DNA of 8,962 nucleotides, taken from JAZGAE01 sp036475545 (GTDB lineage Bacteria; Pseudomonadota; Alphaproteobacteria; DATDPM01). The stretch covers positions 1 to 8,962 of the forward strand of contig JAZGAE010000031.1 in the NCBI GenBank assembly GCA_036475545.1. Reading direction: 5' to 3'. Below are positions 1-7,090 of this stretch, piece by piece; the first letter of the stretch is position 1, and every line of letters begins with the position of its first letter. Position numbers and translations under genes: made by a program. The notes beneath the pieces were generated by a model, which saw only the letters and a list, made by a program, of their open reading frames with translations, searched no databases and was not told where the DNA came from.

Positions 1-2
1 AA

Positions 3-182
3 GACCACTACGGCCTCAGGGAGCGTTTCTTGCGGCCCCACCGGCGCCGCCCCCTGATGCCGGTGCGAACTTGGGCCCGCAGGCTTCTCGGCGGGCGAAT
101 GGGCGATGGGGCCGTGGACGGGCTGGAGCGGCTCGTCGCCCGCCACGGCCTGCGCAAGCGGCAGGCCCTGAAGGCGGCTTGA
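3..182 (+). CDS. C-terminal end of an unrecognised protein, cut by the left window edge
   Basis: An open frame runs from the first bases to a TGA at 180-182, giving 59 residues that begin DHYGLRERFL and end LRKRQALKAA. About 52 of 59 codons end in G or C, which fits a real gene in this genome, and the frame has no stop before 180. The tail is very basic (many Arg), with a GDGAVDGLERLV segment that could form an amphipathic helix. I see no recognisable domain, and most of the protein lies outside the window, so no function is assigned. It runs toward the minus-strand ligase gene and is separated from it by about 150 nt. A chance open frame in GC-rich DNA is the alternative. Confidence 0.5.
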   Translation, partial: DHYGLRERFLRPHRRRPLMPVRTWARRLLGGRMGDGAVDGLERLVARHGLRKRQALKAA

Positions 183-335
183 AGCTCCGGCCGAGCGAGG
201 GCCCCCGCCATGACGCTTGGGCTTGGGCCGTTTCGAACGTGGGTAGGGCCGACGGCGTAGGAACGATCTACCGGCTTCCGAGAACGGCCCCGTCACGGCG
301 TCGGCCCGAGTTTCCGCTGGTCCCCTCTGGGGGCG
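183..335. other. Convergent intergenic region with inverted repeats
   Basis: This is the gap between two converging reading frames. It holds an 8-bp inverted repeat, GGGCCGAC at 246-253 and GTCGGCCC at 300-307, enclosing 46 nt that include a small GTAG/CTAC hairpin (257-260/268-271). A compact hairpin follows at 320-334 (GTCCCC/GGGGGC with a TCT loop, one G-T pair), one base past the stop of the minus-strand ligase gene. Neither is followed by a T-run on either strand, so they are not classical intrinsic terminators. They may mark 3' ends that rely on Rho, or be chance at this GC content. Confidence 0.3.
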
Positions 336-1745
336 TCAGCCCGCGATTTCCGACTTGAAGTCCTCGAACTTGCCTCCGGCGCTGGGCGGAATCTCGTCGT
401 GATAGGTGAAGACGAGCTCGAATGGGTGCCCGAGCTGGTCCTGGATCATAGTCCGGAGCTTGTCCTCCTCCTCGCCTGTGAGCTCGCGAAGCGTGACGAG
501 GCGTACCTCGATCGTATCAAGACTCTTCTGAACGAACTGGCACTGGCGAACCGGGAATAGCTCGCCGATTTTCGAGATGCGGAGCGACGGCCAGGACCGC
601 TCGCCCGAGGGCAGCGTGAGCAGGTTTCGCACCCGCCCCACGATCTGCTTCAGCACCGGAAGGCCGCGCCCGCAGTCGCACGCTCCGCCGACTTCGGCGT
701 AGTCGCCCTGGTCGTAACGAATGAGCGGCATGGCGAAGTTGTGCAGCGGCGTGACTACCACCCGGCCCACCTCGCCGGGCCCGCACGGGCGGCCTTCGTC
801 GTCCAGGATCTCGACCAGCGCACCCTCGGCCTGCGCGTGATAGTGCTCGTGCTCGGGGCATTGCAGCGCCAGGTAGCCTGCCTCCTGGGTCGAGTACATG
901 TCGGCCACCTTCACGCCCCAGACCTCCCGGCAGAGGTCCCTCGCCTCGGGATGGAGGATCTCGCCAAGCGTGCGGACCTCGCGCAGCTTCGCGAGCTTGA
1001 CGCCGTTGTCGCGGCAGTATGCGGCGAGCCCGATCAGGTTGGACGGGAAGGTGATGAGGTAGTCGGGGTCCTGGCGCCGCAGCCAGTCGGCCTGCTGCTT
1101 GATCGTAGAGCGGATGCTCAGGAGCGTCGCCGGGCCCGTGTCGAAAAGCATGGCGGTTGCCGGTCCCCAGTTCGGCAAGGCCACGCCGTCGGGGTAGGCC
1201 GCATCGGTCCCCTTGAGCATTCGGATCGCCGACAGCTTTCCCGTCAAGTCCCGGCGGTGCCACAGATGCTCGCGGACCGTGAACACGTTCCAGAAGAACC
1301 GCGTGACCGTCGTGCCATAGGTCTTGATCGGTTTGCCCGTCGAGCCCGATGTGGTGACGGCGTGGACCTTCCCGTGGTGGGGTGGCAGTGCCGGGCTGCG
1401 CAGGGACTCCCCCTCGCGCTGGATGTCCTCGCGGGTGAGATGCGGAATCCGCGCCCAAATCTCGGGGCTGACGGCTTCGTCCGGCGCGTATCCCGCCGCG
1501 GCCAAGCGGTCGCGGTAGAACGGGATGCCGCGGTAGGCGTGGGCCAGCAGCTGACCCAGCTGGCGGAACTGCAGCTCGCGCAGCGCCTCGGGATCCAGCC
1601 ACTGGGTCGTCTCCAGTTGTGCCAGCACCCCCTGCATGCGGGCGCCGACGCCACTCGGAATCGTGGGCCAGAGATTTCCCGGAATCGTGGATCTGGGCGT
1701 GACCAACGGTGCGTCTATTGGCTGAGCTGTGGGCCGGTTGGGCAT
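336..1745 (-). CDS. Phenylacetate-CoA ligase (PaaK) family AMP-forming acyl-CoA ligase
   Basis: A 469-residue cytoplasmic adenylate-forming enzyme, expected to activate a carboxylic acid with ATP and load it onto CoA. Visible motifs are the P-loop-like TTSGSTGKP (131-139), YSTQEAG (284-290), a Cys/His cluster typical of the PaaK group (C296, H299, H301, H303, then CDCG at 356-359), IRYDQGD (342-348), and a C-terminal domain ending in GGKFEDF, whose lysine (459) sits at the usual A10 catalytic position. It is slightly longer than typical PaaK (about 430-440) because of some 30 extra N-terminal residues. The ATG at 1745 is the only in-frame ATG before that extension, with an in-frame stop 13 codons upstream; the ribosome site is weak. 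It lies 31 nt behind the FAD dehydrogenase, so is probably co-transcribed. No other paa genes are present, so phenylacetate is not a safe substrate call; related CapK/F390-synthetase-like ligases are possible. Confidence 0.88.
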   Translation of the reverse strand: MPNRPTAQPIDAPLVTPRSTIPGNLWPTIPSGVGARMQGVLAQLETTQWLDPEALRELQFRQLGQLLAHAYRGIPFYRDRLAAAGYAPDEAVSPEIWARIPHLTREDIQREGESLRSPALPPHHGKVHAVTTSGSTGKPIKTYGTTVTRFFWNVFTVREHLWHRRDLTGKLSAIRMLKGTDAAYPDGVALPNWGPATAMLFDTGPATLLSIRSTIKQQADWLRRQDPDYLITFPSNLIGLAAYCRDNGVKLAKLREVRTLGEILHPEARDLCREVWGVKVADMYSTQEAGYLALQCPEHEHYHAQAEGALVEILDDEGRPCGPGEVGRVVVTPLHNFAMPLIRYDQGDYAEVGGACDCGRGLPVLKQIVGRVRNLLTLPSGERSWPSLRISKIGELFPVRQCQFVQKSLDTIEVRLVTLRELTGEEEDKLRTMIQDQLGHPFELVFTYHDEIPPSAGGKFEDFKSEIAG

Positions 1746-1776
1746 GATTATCCCGCGCGGACCCGCCGCACAAGGG

Positions 1777-3207
1777 TCAGATTACCTTGCCGGGATTCAT
1801 GATGCCCTTGGGATCGAGGGCCGATTTCAGCCGGCGCATGAGTTCCAATTCGGTCGCCGACCTGTAGCGGGCGAGCTCGTCGCGCTTGAGCCGGCCGATC
1901 CCGTGCTCGGCGCTGATGGTGCCGCCCAATTCCACCGCCAGGTCGTGGACGATGCGGTTGAAGAACTCCCATTTCTCCAGGAACGCGGCCCGGTCGGCTC
2001 CTTCCGGCTGGGTGAGGTTGAAGTGGACGTTGCCGTCGCCGGCGTGGCCGAAGGCAACCACGCGGAGTCCCGGCATCTCGCGGGTCACCCGGCCGGTGGC
2101 GCGGGCGACGAACTCCGGCAACGCGGAGACGGGCACGGCGATGTCGTGTTTGATGCTGCCCCCTTCGCGGCCCTGCGCCTCGGGGATGGCCTCGCGCAGC
2201 CGCCACAGGTCCTGCCTCTGCGCCTCGCTCGCCGCGATCGCGGCGTCGAGGACGAGTCCGTCCTCCATCGCGCCGGCCAGCAGATCCTCGAGCCTCCGGG
2301 CGAGCGGCGCCTCCGCCTGGGCGGAGGAAAGCTCGATGAGGACATAGTGGTCGTACCGCTGGTCCAGGGGGTCGGCGGTGCCGGGAATGTGCCTGAGCAC
2401 GAGGTCGACGCCCAACCGGGGGATCATCTCGAAGGCGGTGACGGAATCTCCGCTCGCGGCCCGGGCGCGGACCAACAGCTCGATCATGGCCTCGAGGTCG
2501 CGCACCGCGGTCAGCGCGGTCTCGATCTGGCGTGGCCGCGGGAACAGCTTCCATACCGCCGCGGTGATGATCCCCAGCGTTCCTTCCGCCCCGACGAAGA
2601 GTTGCTTGAGGTCGTATCCGCTGTTGTCCTTGCGCAGGCCCGTGAGCATGTCGAGGACGCGGCCGTCGGCAAGCACGACCTCGAGCCCGAGCACGAGGTC
2701 GCGCGCCGTGCCGTACCTGAGCACCGCCGTGCCGCCCGCGTTGGTGGAAAGAACGCCGCCGATCTGGCAGCTCCCCTCGGAGGCCATGGAGAGGGGGAAC
2801 AGCCTGTCGGCCTCGGCCGCCGCGGCCTGAACCTCGGCAAGGATGCAGCCGGCCTCGGCGGTAAGCGTGTCGTTGCGCGCGTCCACCTCGCGGATGCGGT
2901 TGAGCCGCCCGAGGCTGAGCAGAATCTCGCGGCCGTGCTCGTGGGGCACCGACGCGCCGACGAGGCCCGTGTTGCCGCCCTGGGGCACGATGGCGACGCC
3001 TGCCTCGCCGCAAAGGCGCACCACCTCCGCCACCTCTTCGGTGGTGGCGGGGCGCACCACCGCCGGCGAGCGCCCGCGATAGAGGCCGCGGTGATCGGTG
3101 AGGTAAGGCTCCATTCCGGCCGGGTCGCTGACCCAGCCCTTGTCGCCCACGACGTCTTGGATCTGCCGCAGGACGTCCGCCGATAGGGGCTTGCCGACTG
3201 CGCTCAT
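1777..3207 (-). CDS. FAD-binding D-2-hydroxyacid dehydrogenase (D2HGDH/GlcD/LdhD family)
   Basis: A 476-residue flavoprotein of the VAO/PCMH family, usually oxidising D-2-hydroxyacids such as D-2-hydroxyglutarate, D-lactate or glycolate and passing electrons to a quinone or electron-transfer flavoprotein. The N-terminal FAD domain has PQGGNTGLVG (75-84), the segment SEGSCQIGGVLSTNAGG (143-159) and FVGAEGTLGIIT (194-205). The C-terminal FAD-oxidase domain has GHAGDGNVHFN (377-387), SAEHGIG (422-428) and LDPKGIMNPGK (464-474). H378, H385 and E424 match the metal ligands of D-2-hydroxyglutarate dehydrogenase, and H425 the catalytic base. KHDIAVPV (343-350) matches the KxDxS/AxP pattern of that subgroup better than LdhD, so D-2-hydroxyglutarate is the leading guess, not proven. 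No signal peptide is seen. An in-frame TGA 9 nt before the ATG fixes the start. It follows sua5 by 62 nt and precedes the ligase by 31 nt. Confidence 0.92.
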   Translation of the reverse strand: MSAVGKPLSADVLRQIQDVVGDKGWVSDPAGMEPYLTDHRGLYRGRSPAVVRPATTEEVAEVVRLCGEAGVAIVPQGGNTGLVGASVPHEHGREILLSLGRLNRIREVDARNDTLTAEAGCILAEVQAAAAEADRLFPLSMASEGSCQIGGVLSTNAGGTAVLRYGTARDLVLGLEVVLADGRVLDMLTGLRKDNSGYDLKQLFVGAEGTLGIITAAVWKLFPRPRQIETALTAVRDLEAMIELLVRARAASGDSVTAFEMIPRLGVDLVLRHIPGTADPLDQRYDHYVLIELSSAQAEAPLARRLEDLLAGAMEDGLVLDAAIAASEAQRQDLWRLREAIPEAQGREGGSIKHDIAVPVSALPEFVARATGRVTREMPGLRVVAFGHAGDGNVHFNLTQPEGADRAAFLEKWEFFNRIVHDLAVELGGTISAEHGIGRLKRDELARYRSATELELMRRLKSALDPKGIMNPGKVI

Positions 3208-3269
3208 GCCCTTTCACGCCGCGCTGGGTCCTCTCCGTGCTTTGCGGGCCTCGGCCCGTTCGAAGGATA

Positions 3270-4289
3270 TTAGCCTATTTGGCCCGCCTCGGCCTCGCGC
3301 GCAACGGATCGCGGCGCGCTTGCCCGCCGCAGCCGGTCGTTGATCGCTGCGCCGAGTCCGGCCTCGGGGATGGGCATGACCGCGATGCCGCTGAAGCGTG
3401 GCTCGTCGAGCGCCCGCAGCATGGCGAAGAAGTTCGCCGCGGCTTCCCCGAGATCGCCCGCCGGGCTCAGGTTCATCATCGCCGCGAAGCCGGCCGGCGG
3501 GTTCGGCCCGAAGGCGAGCAGCGCCTCGCCCGGCCGCGGCTGCGCCGACGCCGGGTCCACATCGAGACGCAAAGGAAGCCTCGGGGCGTAGTGGCGCTCC
3601 AGCATCCCGGGCGATGGCACCGGCGCACGCCGGCCCTGGGGAGGGCGGGGCGTGCGCAGCGGGCCGATCACCGCCTCGATCTCCTCTCTCCCGACGCCGC
3701 CCGGGCGAAGCAGCCGGGGCTCCGGGCCGGAGAGGTCGACGACCGTGGATTCGAGCCCGATCGCGCAGCGGCCGCCGTCGAGGATCATGGCCACCCGCTC
3801 GGCCAGCGTCTCCGCGACATGGGCCGCAGTCGTGGGGCTCACGGCGCCTGAGGGGTTGGCGCTGGGGGCCGCGATCGGGCGCCCGGCCTCCTCGAGCAAG
3901 CGCAGCGCCACCTCGTGCGCCGGCACCCTGACGGCGACGGTCTCGAGCCCCGCGCTCACCAGCAGCGAGATGGGGCAGGGCTCGCGGCGCGGGAGCACGA
4001 GCGTCAGCGCGCCCGGCCAGAACGCTTCGGCGAGGGTGTTCGCCCGCGCGTCGAACCGGACCGGGGCGGCGGCGTGCCGGTCCGGGAAATGGACGATCAG
4101 CGGGTTGAAACCGGGCCGGCCCTTGGCCTCGAAGATCGCCGCGACGGCGCGGTCATTGGTGGCGTCCCCGCCGAGGCCGTAGACCGTCTCGGTCGGGAAG
4201 GCGACCAGCCGGCCGGCGCGGATATGGCGCCCCGCCGCGGCCAGATTCCCAGGTGTAGGCGGCACGATCTTGCTTGACTGTGCGGTCAC
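3270..4289 (-). CDS. tsaC: L-threonylcarbamoyladenylate synthase, Sua5 type
   Basis: This enzyme makes threonylcarbamoyl-AMP from threonine, bicarbonate and ATP, the first step of the t6A37 modification of ANN-decoding tRNAs; TsaB/D/E would complete it. With a GTG start at 4289 the protein has 339 residues. The YrdC domain shows FPTETVYGLG (31-40), KGRPGFNPL (56-64), WPGALTLVLP (91-100), APSANPSG (141-148), GLESTVVDL (178-186) and RPGG (195-198). It is followed by the Sua5 linker SPGMLERHYAP (216-226) and a C-terminal Sua5 domain ending near GLGAAINDRL, so this is the long Sua5 form rather than short TsaC. An in-frame ATG at 4334 would add 15 residues, but it falls inside the spacer of a good promoter (4323-4351) and has no ribosome site, so GTG 4289 is preferred even though its own site is only a weak GAG 8 nt upstream. 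It heads the probable operon with the dehydrogenase and ligase. Sua5 is an accepted alternative symbol. Confidence 0.93.
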   Translation of the reverse strand: MTAQSSKIVPPTPGNLAAAGRHIRAGRLVAFPTETVYGLGGDATNDRAVAAIFEAKGRPGFNPLIVHFPDRHAAAPVRFDARANTLAEAFWPGALTLVLPRREPCPISLLVSAGLETVAVRVPAHEVALRLLEEAGRPIAAPSANPSGAVSPTTAAHVAETLAERVAMILDGGRCAIGLESTVVDLSGPEPRLLRPGGVGREEIEAVIGPLRTPRPPQGRRAPVPSPGMLERHYAPRLPLRLDVDPASAQPRPGEALLAFGPNPPAGFAAMMNLSPAGDLGEAAANFFAMLRALDEPRFSGIAVMPIPEAGLGAAINDRLRRASAPRSVAREAEAGQIG

Positions 4290-4322
4290 GGCTGATGCTC
4301 GAAGGTGGCGCGATTGCAGGCA

Positions 4323-4351
4323 AGTGTACTGCATCCGAAAGGCGCGTCTAA
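4323..4351 (-). promoter_or_regulatory. Candidate sigma-70 promoter for the sua5-dehydrogenase-ligase operon
   Basis: Read on the minus strand there is TTAGAC (4346-4351), a 17-nt spacer, then TACACT (4323-4328), each a partial match to the -35 and -10 consensus with ideal spacing. Transcription would begin near 4316, leaving a leader of about 27 nt before GTG 4289. It lies just beyond the intrinsic terminator at 4434-4464, which fits a new transcription unit. Sequence match only. Confidence 0.45.
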
Positions 4352-4687
4352 CCGCTTGCGGGGAACTGGCGCTGGGGACGGCCCGATTGGCGAGGGACGG
4401 TCCGAGGGCTGGGACGGCGAAGACACGGTATACAAAGAGCCGCCTACTCCGAGGCGGCTCTTTTCACTCTGGTTCTCTCGCGCCAGGAACGCCACCCGCG
4501 GTGATGACCTCCTGGACATCGTTGCCGCACGGAGTGCGACAGCTATTGCCTGGCCGATTTCTCGACCACGTCGATAATAGTGTGCGCCCGCCCTACGCCC
4601 GCGTCAAGGCGGTCAGAATTCCTAAGTTTGGGGAGTCTTCCCACGCCCTCCGGTGAGCTCACGCGTGCCTCCCGGCCCTCCGGGGCG
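4352..4687. other. Gene-free gap between sua5 and cysQ
   Basis: I find no convincing gene here: frames on both strands run straight through the terminator hairpin and have no motifs. The gap holds the terminator (4434-4464), a nested stem-loop at 4483-4515 (CCAGGA/TCCTGG outside, CACC-CGC-GGTG inside) and a hairpin at 4526-4538 (CGCAC-GGA-GTGCG). The octamer CCCTCCGG occurs at 4646-4653 and 4676-4683, the second just past the cysQ stop. On the minus strand this would be a long cysQ 3' UTR or a separate small RNA ending at the terminator. Confidence 0.4.
4434..4464 (-). terminator. Rho-independent terminator, probably bidirectional
   Basis: A perfect 12-bp inverted repeat, AAAGAGCCGCCT (4434-4445) and AGGCGGCTCTTT (4452-4463), with a 6-nt loop (ACTCCG). 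The GC core is flanked by an A-run on one side and a T-run on the other, the classic form that works in both directions. On the minus strand it lies about 225 nt past the cysQ stop, making it the likely end of the cysQ transcript and an insulator from the sua5 operon. There is no gene on the plus strand that obviously needs it. Confidence 0.85.
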
Positions 4688-5467
4688 TCAGGCCCTGTTG
4701 CCGTAGGCGATGAAATGGGGGTTCTCGAAGCCCTCCTTTCCATACGTGAGAGGCACGCCGTCGGTCGTCTCGATGCCGCCGCCCGCAGCCAGCAAGACGG
4801 CGTGCCCTGCGGCCGTGTCCCACTCCATGGTGCGGCCGAAGCGGGGATAGAGGTCGGCTTCGCCCGAGGCCACTTTGCAGAACTTTATGGAGCTGCCGGC
4901 GGCGACCAGCGACATGACGCGAACCTTGGCGAGGTAAGCCTCGAGCGCCGGCTTGTTGGCGTGGGATCGGCTCGCCATGACGACGACGCCCTCGGCGGGC
5001 GCCGAGCGGGCGGAGATGGGCTCCGGCGGGCCGCCGTCGCGCTCGCGGGCGGCGGTCCCCGCTCCGGCGCCGGTGAAGGTCAGGCCGAGGGCCGGCGCGT
5101 GCACGACGCCGAGCACCGGCAGGCGGTCCTCGATGAGAGCGATGTTTACGGTGAACTCGCCGTTGCGGCTGAGGAACTCGCGGGTGCCGTCCAGCGGATC
5201 GACGAGCCAGAATCGCCCGCCCGAGACGTCCGGCACGTTGCCCGCCGCCGCCGCCTCTTCGGCGACCACCGGAATCTCGGGCGTAAGCGCCGCAAGCGCC
5301 GCCAGGATGATGGCCTCGGCGACCTCGTCCGCCTCTGTCACCGGCGAGGCGTCGGCCTTGGCGCGCACCGTGACGCCCTCGGCGTAGTAGCGCAGGATGG
5401 CGACACCGGCCCGTGTCGCGATGTCGTGGATCTCCGGGAGCAGCTCGTCAAGCGAAGGAGTGGTCAC
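4688..5467 (-). CDS. cysQ: 3'(2'),5'-bisphosphate nucleotidase CysQ
   Basis: A 259-residue Mg-dependent phosphatase of the inositol monophosphatase superfamily. CysQ hydrolyses 3'-phosphoadenosine 5'-phosphate, a by-product of sulfate assimilation and sulfotransfer, to AMP and phosphate. Metal-site motifs are all present: SPVTEAD (41-47), VVAEEAA (67-73), WLVDPLDGTREF (87-98) with D90 and D93, and WDTAAGHAVL (216-225) with D217. The FLSRNGEFTVNIALI segment (98-112) and SSIKFCKVASGEADLYPR (192-209) are typical of CysQ rather than of SuhB-type inositol phosphatases. Length matches the family (about 245-275). The start is GTG at 5467, supported by GGAG six nt upstream (5474-5477). It stands alone: the terminator follows downstream, and 104 nt with hairpins separate it from the Memo-AMMECR1 gene upstream on the same strand. 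Confidence 0.92.
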   Translation of the reverse strand: MTTPSLDELLPEIHDIATRAGVAILRYYAEGVTVRAKADASPVTEADEVAEAIILAALAALTPEIPVVAEEAAAAGNVPDVSGGRFWLVDPLDGTREFLSRNGEFTVNIALIEDRLPVLGVVHAPALGLTFTGAGAGTAARERDGGPPEPISARSAPAEGVVVMASRSHANKPALEAYLAKVRVMSLVAAGSSIKFCKVASGEADLYPRFGRTMEWDTAAGHAVLLAAGGGIETTDGVPLTYGKEGFENPHFIAYGNRA

Positions 5468-5473
5468 GTCTCG

Positions 5474-5477
5474 CTCC
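5474..5477 (-). promoter_or_regulatory. Ribosome binding site of cysQ
   Basis: On the minus strand GGAG lies six nt before GTG 5467. This decides in favour of the GTG start, since the frame has no ATG near its beginning other than the far-internal ones. Confidence 0.6.
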
Positions 5478-5532
5478 GGCGCGCCGGCAGAACGCCCCTA
5501 AGGGCGCGGGCGGCCTTAGGTTTGGGCCGTGG

Positions 5533-5563
5533 CGCCTCGCCCCCACCGGTGTGGCGCGAGGCG
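5533..5563 (-). other. Stem-loop just past the Memo-AMMECR1 stop codon
   Basis: CGCCTCGC (5533-5540) pairs with GCGAGGCG (5556-5563), and inside it CCAC (5543-5546) pairs with GTGG (5551-5554) around a CGGT loop: 8 + 4 bp with a small internal loop. On the minus strand it begins 8 nt after the TAG at 5572-5574. No T-run follows, so it is more likely a 3'-end stabilising or Rho-associated hairpin than an intrinsic terminator. A smaller CGCCC/GGGCG hairpin lies near 5493-5506. Confidence 0.4.
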
Positions 5564-5571
5564 GCGCAAGT

Positions 5572-7029
5572 CTACGGGATTCCCCCCACGTTGGAAGGCG
5601 AAATCGAGACTGCGGCGAAGCGGTAGACCTTGATGTTCGGCGACCAGTGATCGGGTGCAAGGCGCGCCTTGCGCTTCAAGTGCTGGAGGAACTCGGCCGG
5701 CTCGGGCAGCGCCTCCCACACCGCCGGAAGGAACAGGCCGCGCCGGTTGCCCTCTTCCAGAATCAGGCCGTCCACCCCGGGCCGGATCTGGGCCAGGAGA
5801 TCCGCTTCAGAGGTGAAGGGAATCTCTTTGGGCGCGGTGAGGATGGAGATGGAGACCTCGAGAACGTTCCTCTCGTCGCGCTGCAAGGCCGGAAAGCGCG
5901 GGTCCGAGAAGGCGGCGCGGAACGCGTTCTCCGCGACATCTTCGATGAGCGGGCGCATGGCCTGGGGCGAGCCGATGCAGCCCCTGAGCTTGCCACCGTT
6001 CTTGAGCGTCACGAAGCTCGCTCCGTCCGCCTGCAGCTCGGGCGCGAATTCGCCCACGGCTATGGGAAGGGCGCATCCCCGCGCGAGCCCGTGGTCTATG
6101 GAGGCATCGGCCACCGCCAGCAGCGTGTACCCGTGGTGTTCGCGCAGGCTCGCGTCGCGGCCACTCGCCACGACGGGGCTGCCGGGGACGGGGTCCTGGC
6201 CGCTCTCGGCCGAGCGGTCCTTGAGCCCCGGGTCCTCTCCGCCCTGCGTGAACAGGTAGGCGCCGTAGCCGACGACCCGGTCCTTCGGCCCGGCGGTGTC
6301 GCCGGAATTGCGAAGGTCGATGGTCGCGCATGTCATCCCGCGGCGCCGCGCCACCGTCAAGAGGCCGTTGATGGGAACGCGGCCGCAGGCCTGCTCGAGG
6401 CCGATGTCCTGTGGCCTGAGCCGCTCGATGGCCTGGGTCGTGGCGGCGTCCATCCGCTGCGCCGTTTCGTAATCTTGGTAGTGGCTGAGGTCCGAGGAGA
6501 TGACGATGAGCGTCTCCGCCCCGCCCCACACAAGCTCCAGCGCCTCGGCCACTTCCTCGGCCGTCGCTTGGCCCGCCACCAGGGGAACGATGGAAACCTC
6601 GCCGAGGGTCTCCTGCAGGAAGGGGAGATGCACTTCAAGGCTGTGTTCGCCCGCATGGGCTTCGTCGAGAGCGGTGACCTGCGGGAGCTCGAGAAGCCGC
6701 TCGACTGCCTCTCCGTCCACGCGCATGTCGCCTAAGGGCGTGGCGAAAGCGTCGGCGGTGCTCACCGCGAGCCCGCGCATGGCCACCCGATGCGCCGGGC
6801 CGATCAGCACCACCCGGGTGATCGTGCCGCGCGCGGCCCGGATACGGGCATAGGCCGAGGCCGCGATCGGCCCCGAGTAGACGTACCCGGCGTGGGGCGC
6901 GATGATTGCCTTCGGCACCGGGCCCTCCGCCCGCACCCGGGCAAGCAGCGCCTGCACCGTGCGGTCCAGCTCGGCCCTGTCGCCGGGATAGAACTGCCCA
7001 GCCACCGCGGGCGGTCTCACCGCCGTCAT
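5572..7029 (-). CDS. AmmeMemoRadiSam system proteins B and A fused (Memo domain + AMMECR1 domain)
   Basis: A 485-residue fusion of two families that are often separate genes. The N-terminal Memo domain (about 1-262, system protein B) starts RPPAVAGQFYPGD and has PHAGYVYSG (45-53), GPAH (77-80), EHSLEVHLPFLQ (128-139), SSDLSHY (178-184) and ACGRVPING (214-222). H46, H80 and C215 align by motif with the metal-binding H49, H81 and C244 of human MEMO1. A linker of about 30 residues leads to the AMMECR1 domain (about 295-475, system protein A), with the family signature LRGCIG (348-353) followed by SPQAMRPLIEDV. No signal peptide or membrane segment is seen. The reaction is unknown. The frame stays open for 488 codons upstream, over the divergent gene, but only ATG 7029 has a strong ribosome site and begins at the conserved Memo N-terminus. 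It is divergent from the radical SAM gene at 7276. Confidence 0.93.
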   Translation of the reverse strand: MTAVRPPAVAGQFYPGDRAELDRTVQALLARVRAEGPVPKAIIAPHAGYVYSGPIAASAYARIRAARGTITRVVLIGPAHRVAMRGLAVSTADAFATPLGDMRVDGEAVERLLELPQVTALDEAHAGEHSLEVHLPFLQETLGEVSIVPLVAGQATAEEVAEALELVWGGAETLIVISSDLSHYQDYETAQRMDAATTQAIERLRPQDIGLEQACGRVPINGLLTVARRRGMTCATIDLRNSGDTAGPKDRVVGYGAYLFTQGGEDPGLKDRSAESGQDPVPGSPVVASGRDASLREHHGYTLLAVADASIDHGLARGCALPIAVGEFAPELQADGASFVTLKNGGKLRGCIGSPQAMRPLIEDVAENAFRAAFSDPRFPALQRDERNVLEVSISILTAPKEIPFTSEADLLAQIRPGVDGLILEEGNRRGLFLPAVWEALPEPAEFLQHLKRKARLAPDHWSPNIKVYRFAAVSISPSNVGGIP

Positions 7030-7040
7030 GGCCGCTTCGG

Positions 7041-7050
7041 CCTCCCCCCC
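7041..7050 (-). promoter_or_regulatory. Ribosome binding site of the Memo-AMMECR1 gene
   Basis: On the minus strand a G-rich run ending GGAGG lies 11 nt before ATG 7029, at the long end of normal spacing. It is the main reason for choosing this ATG over in-frame starts farther upstream in the long open frame. Confidence 0.6.
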
Positions 7051-7090
7051 CTTGATGTCGCGATCCTTTGCATCGTCCCTTCTCTTAGGT

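Noticed and set aside
741..1802. Plus-strand 353-codon open frame opposite the ligase
   Set aside because: Antisense shadow of the PaaK-like gene; no domain or plausible ribosome site.
1729..3186. Plus-strand 485-codon open frame, and a 489-codon minus-strand frame at 1748-3217
   Set aside because: Both overlap the FAD dehydrogenase, whose motifs are complete. The alternatives are low-complexity and Arg- or Gly-rich with no motif.
4286..4656. Several small open frames in the sua5-cysQ gap
   Set aside because: They read through the terminator hairpin, overlap the sua5 promoter or start, and have no recognisable features.
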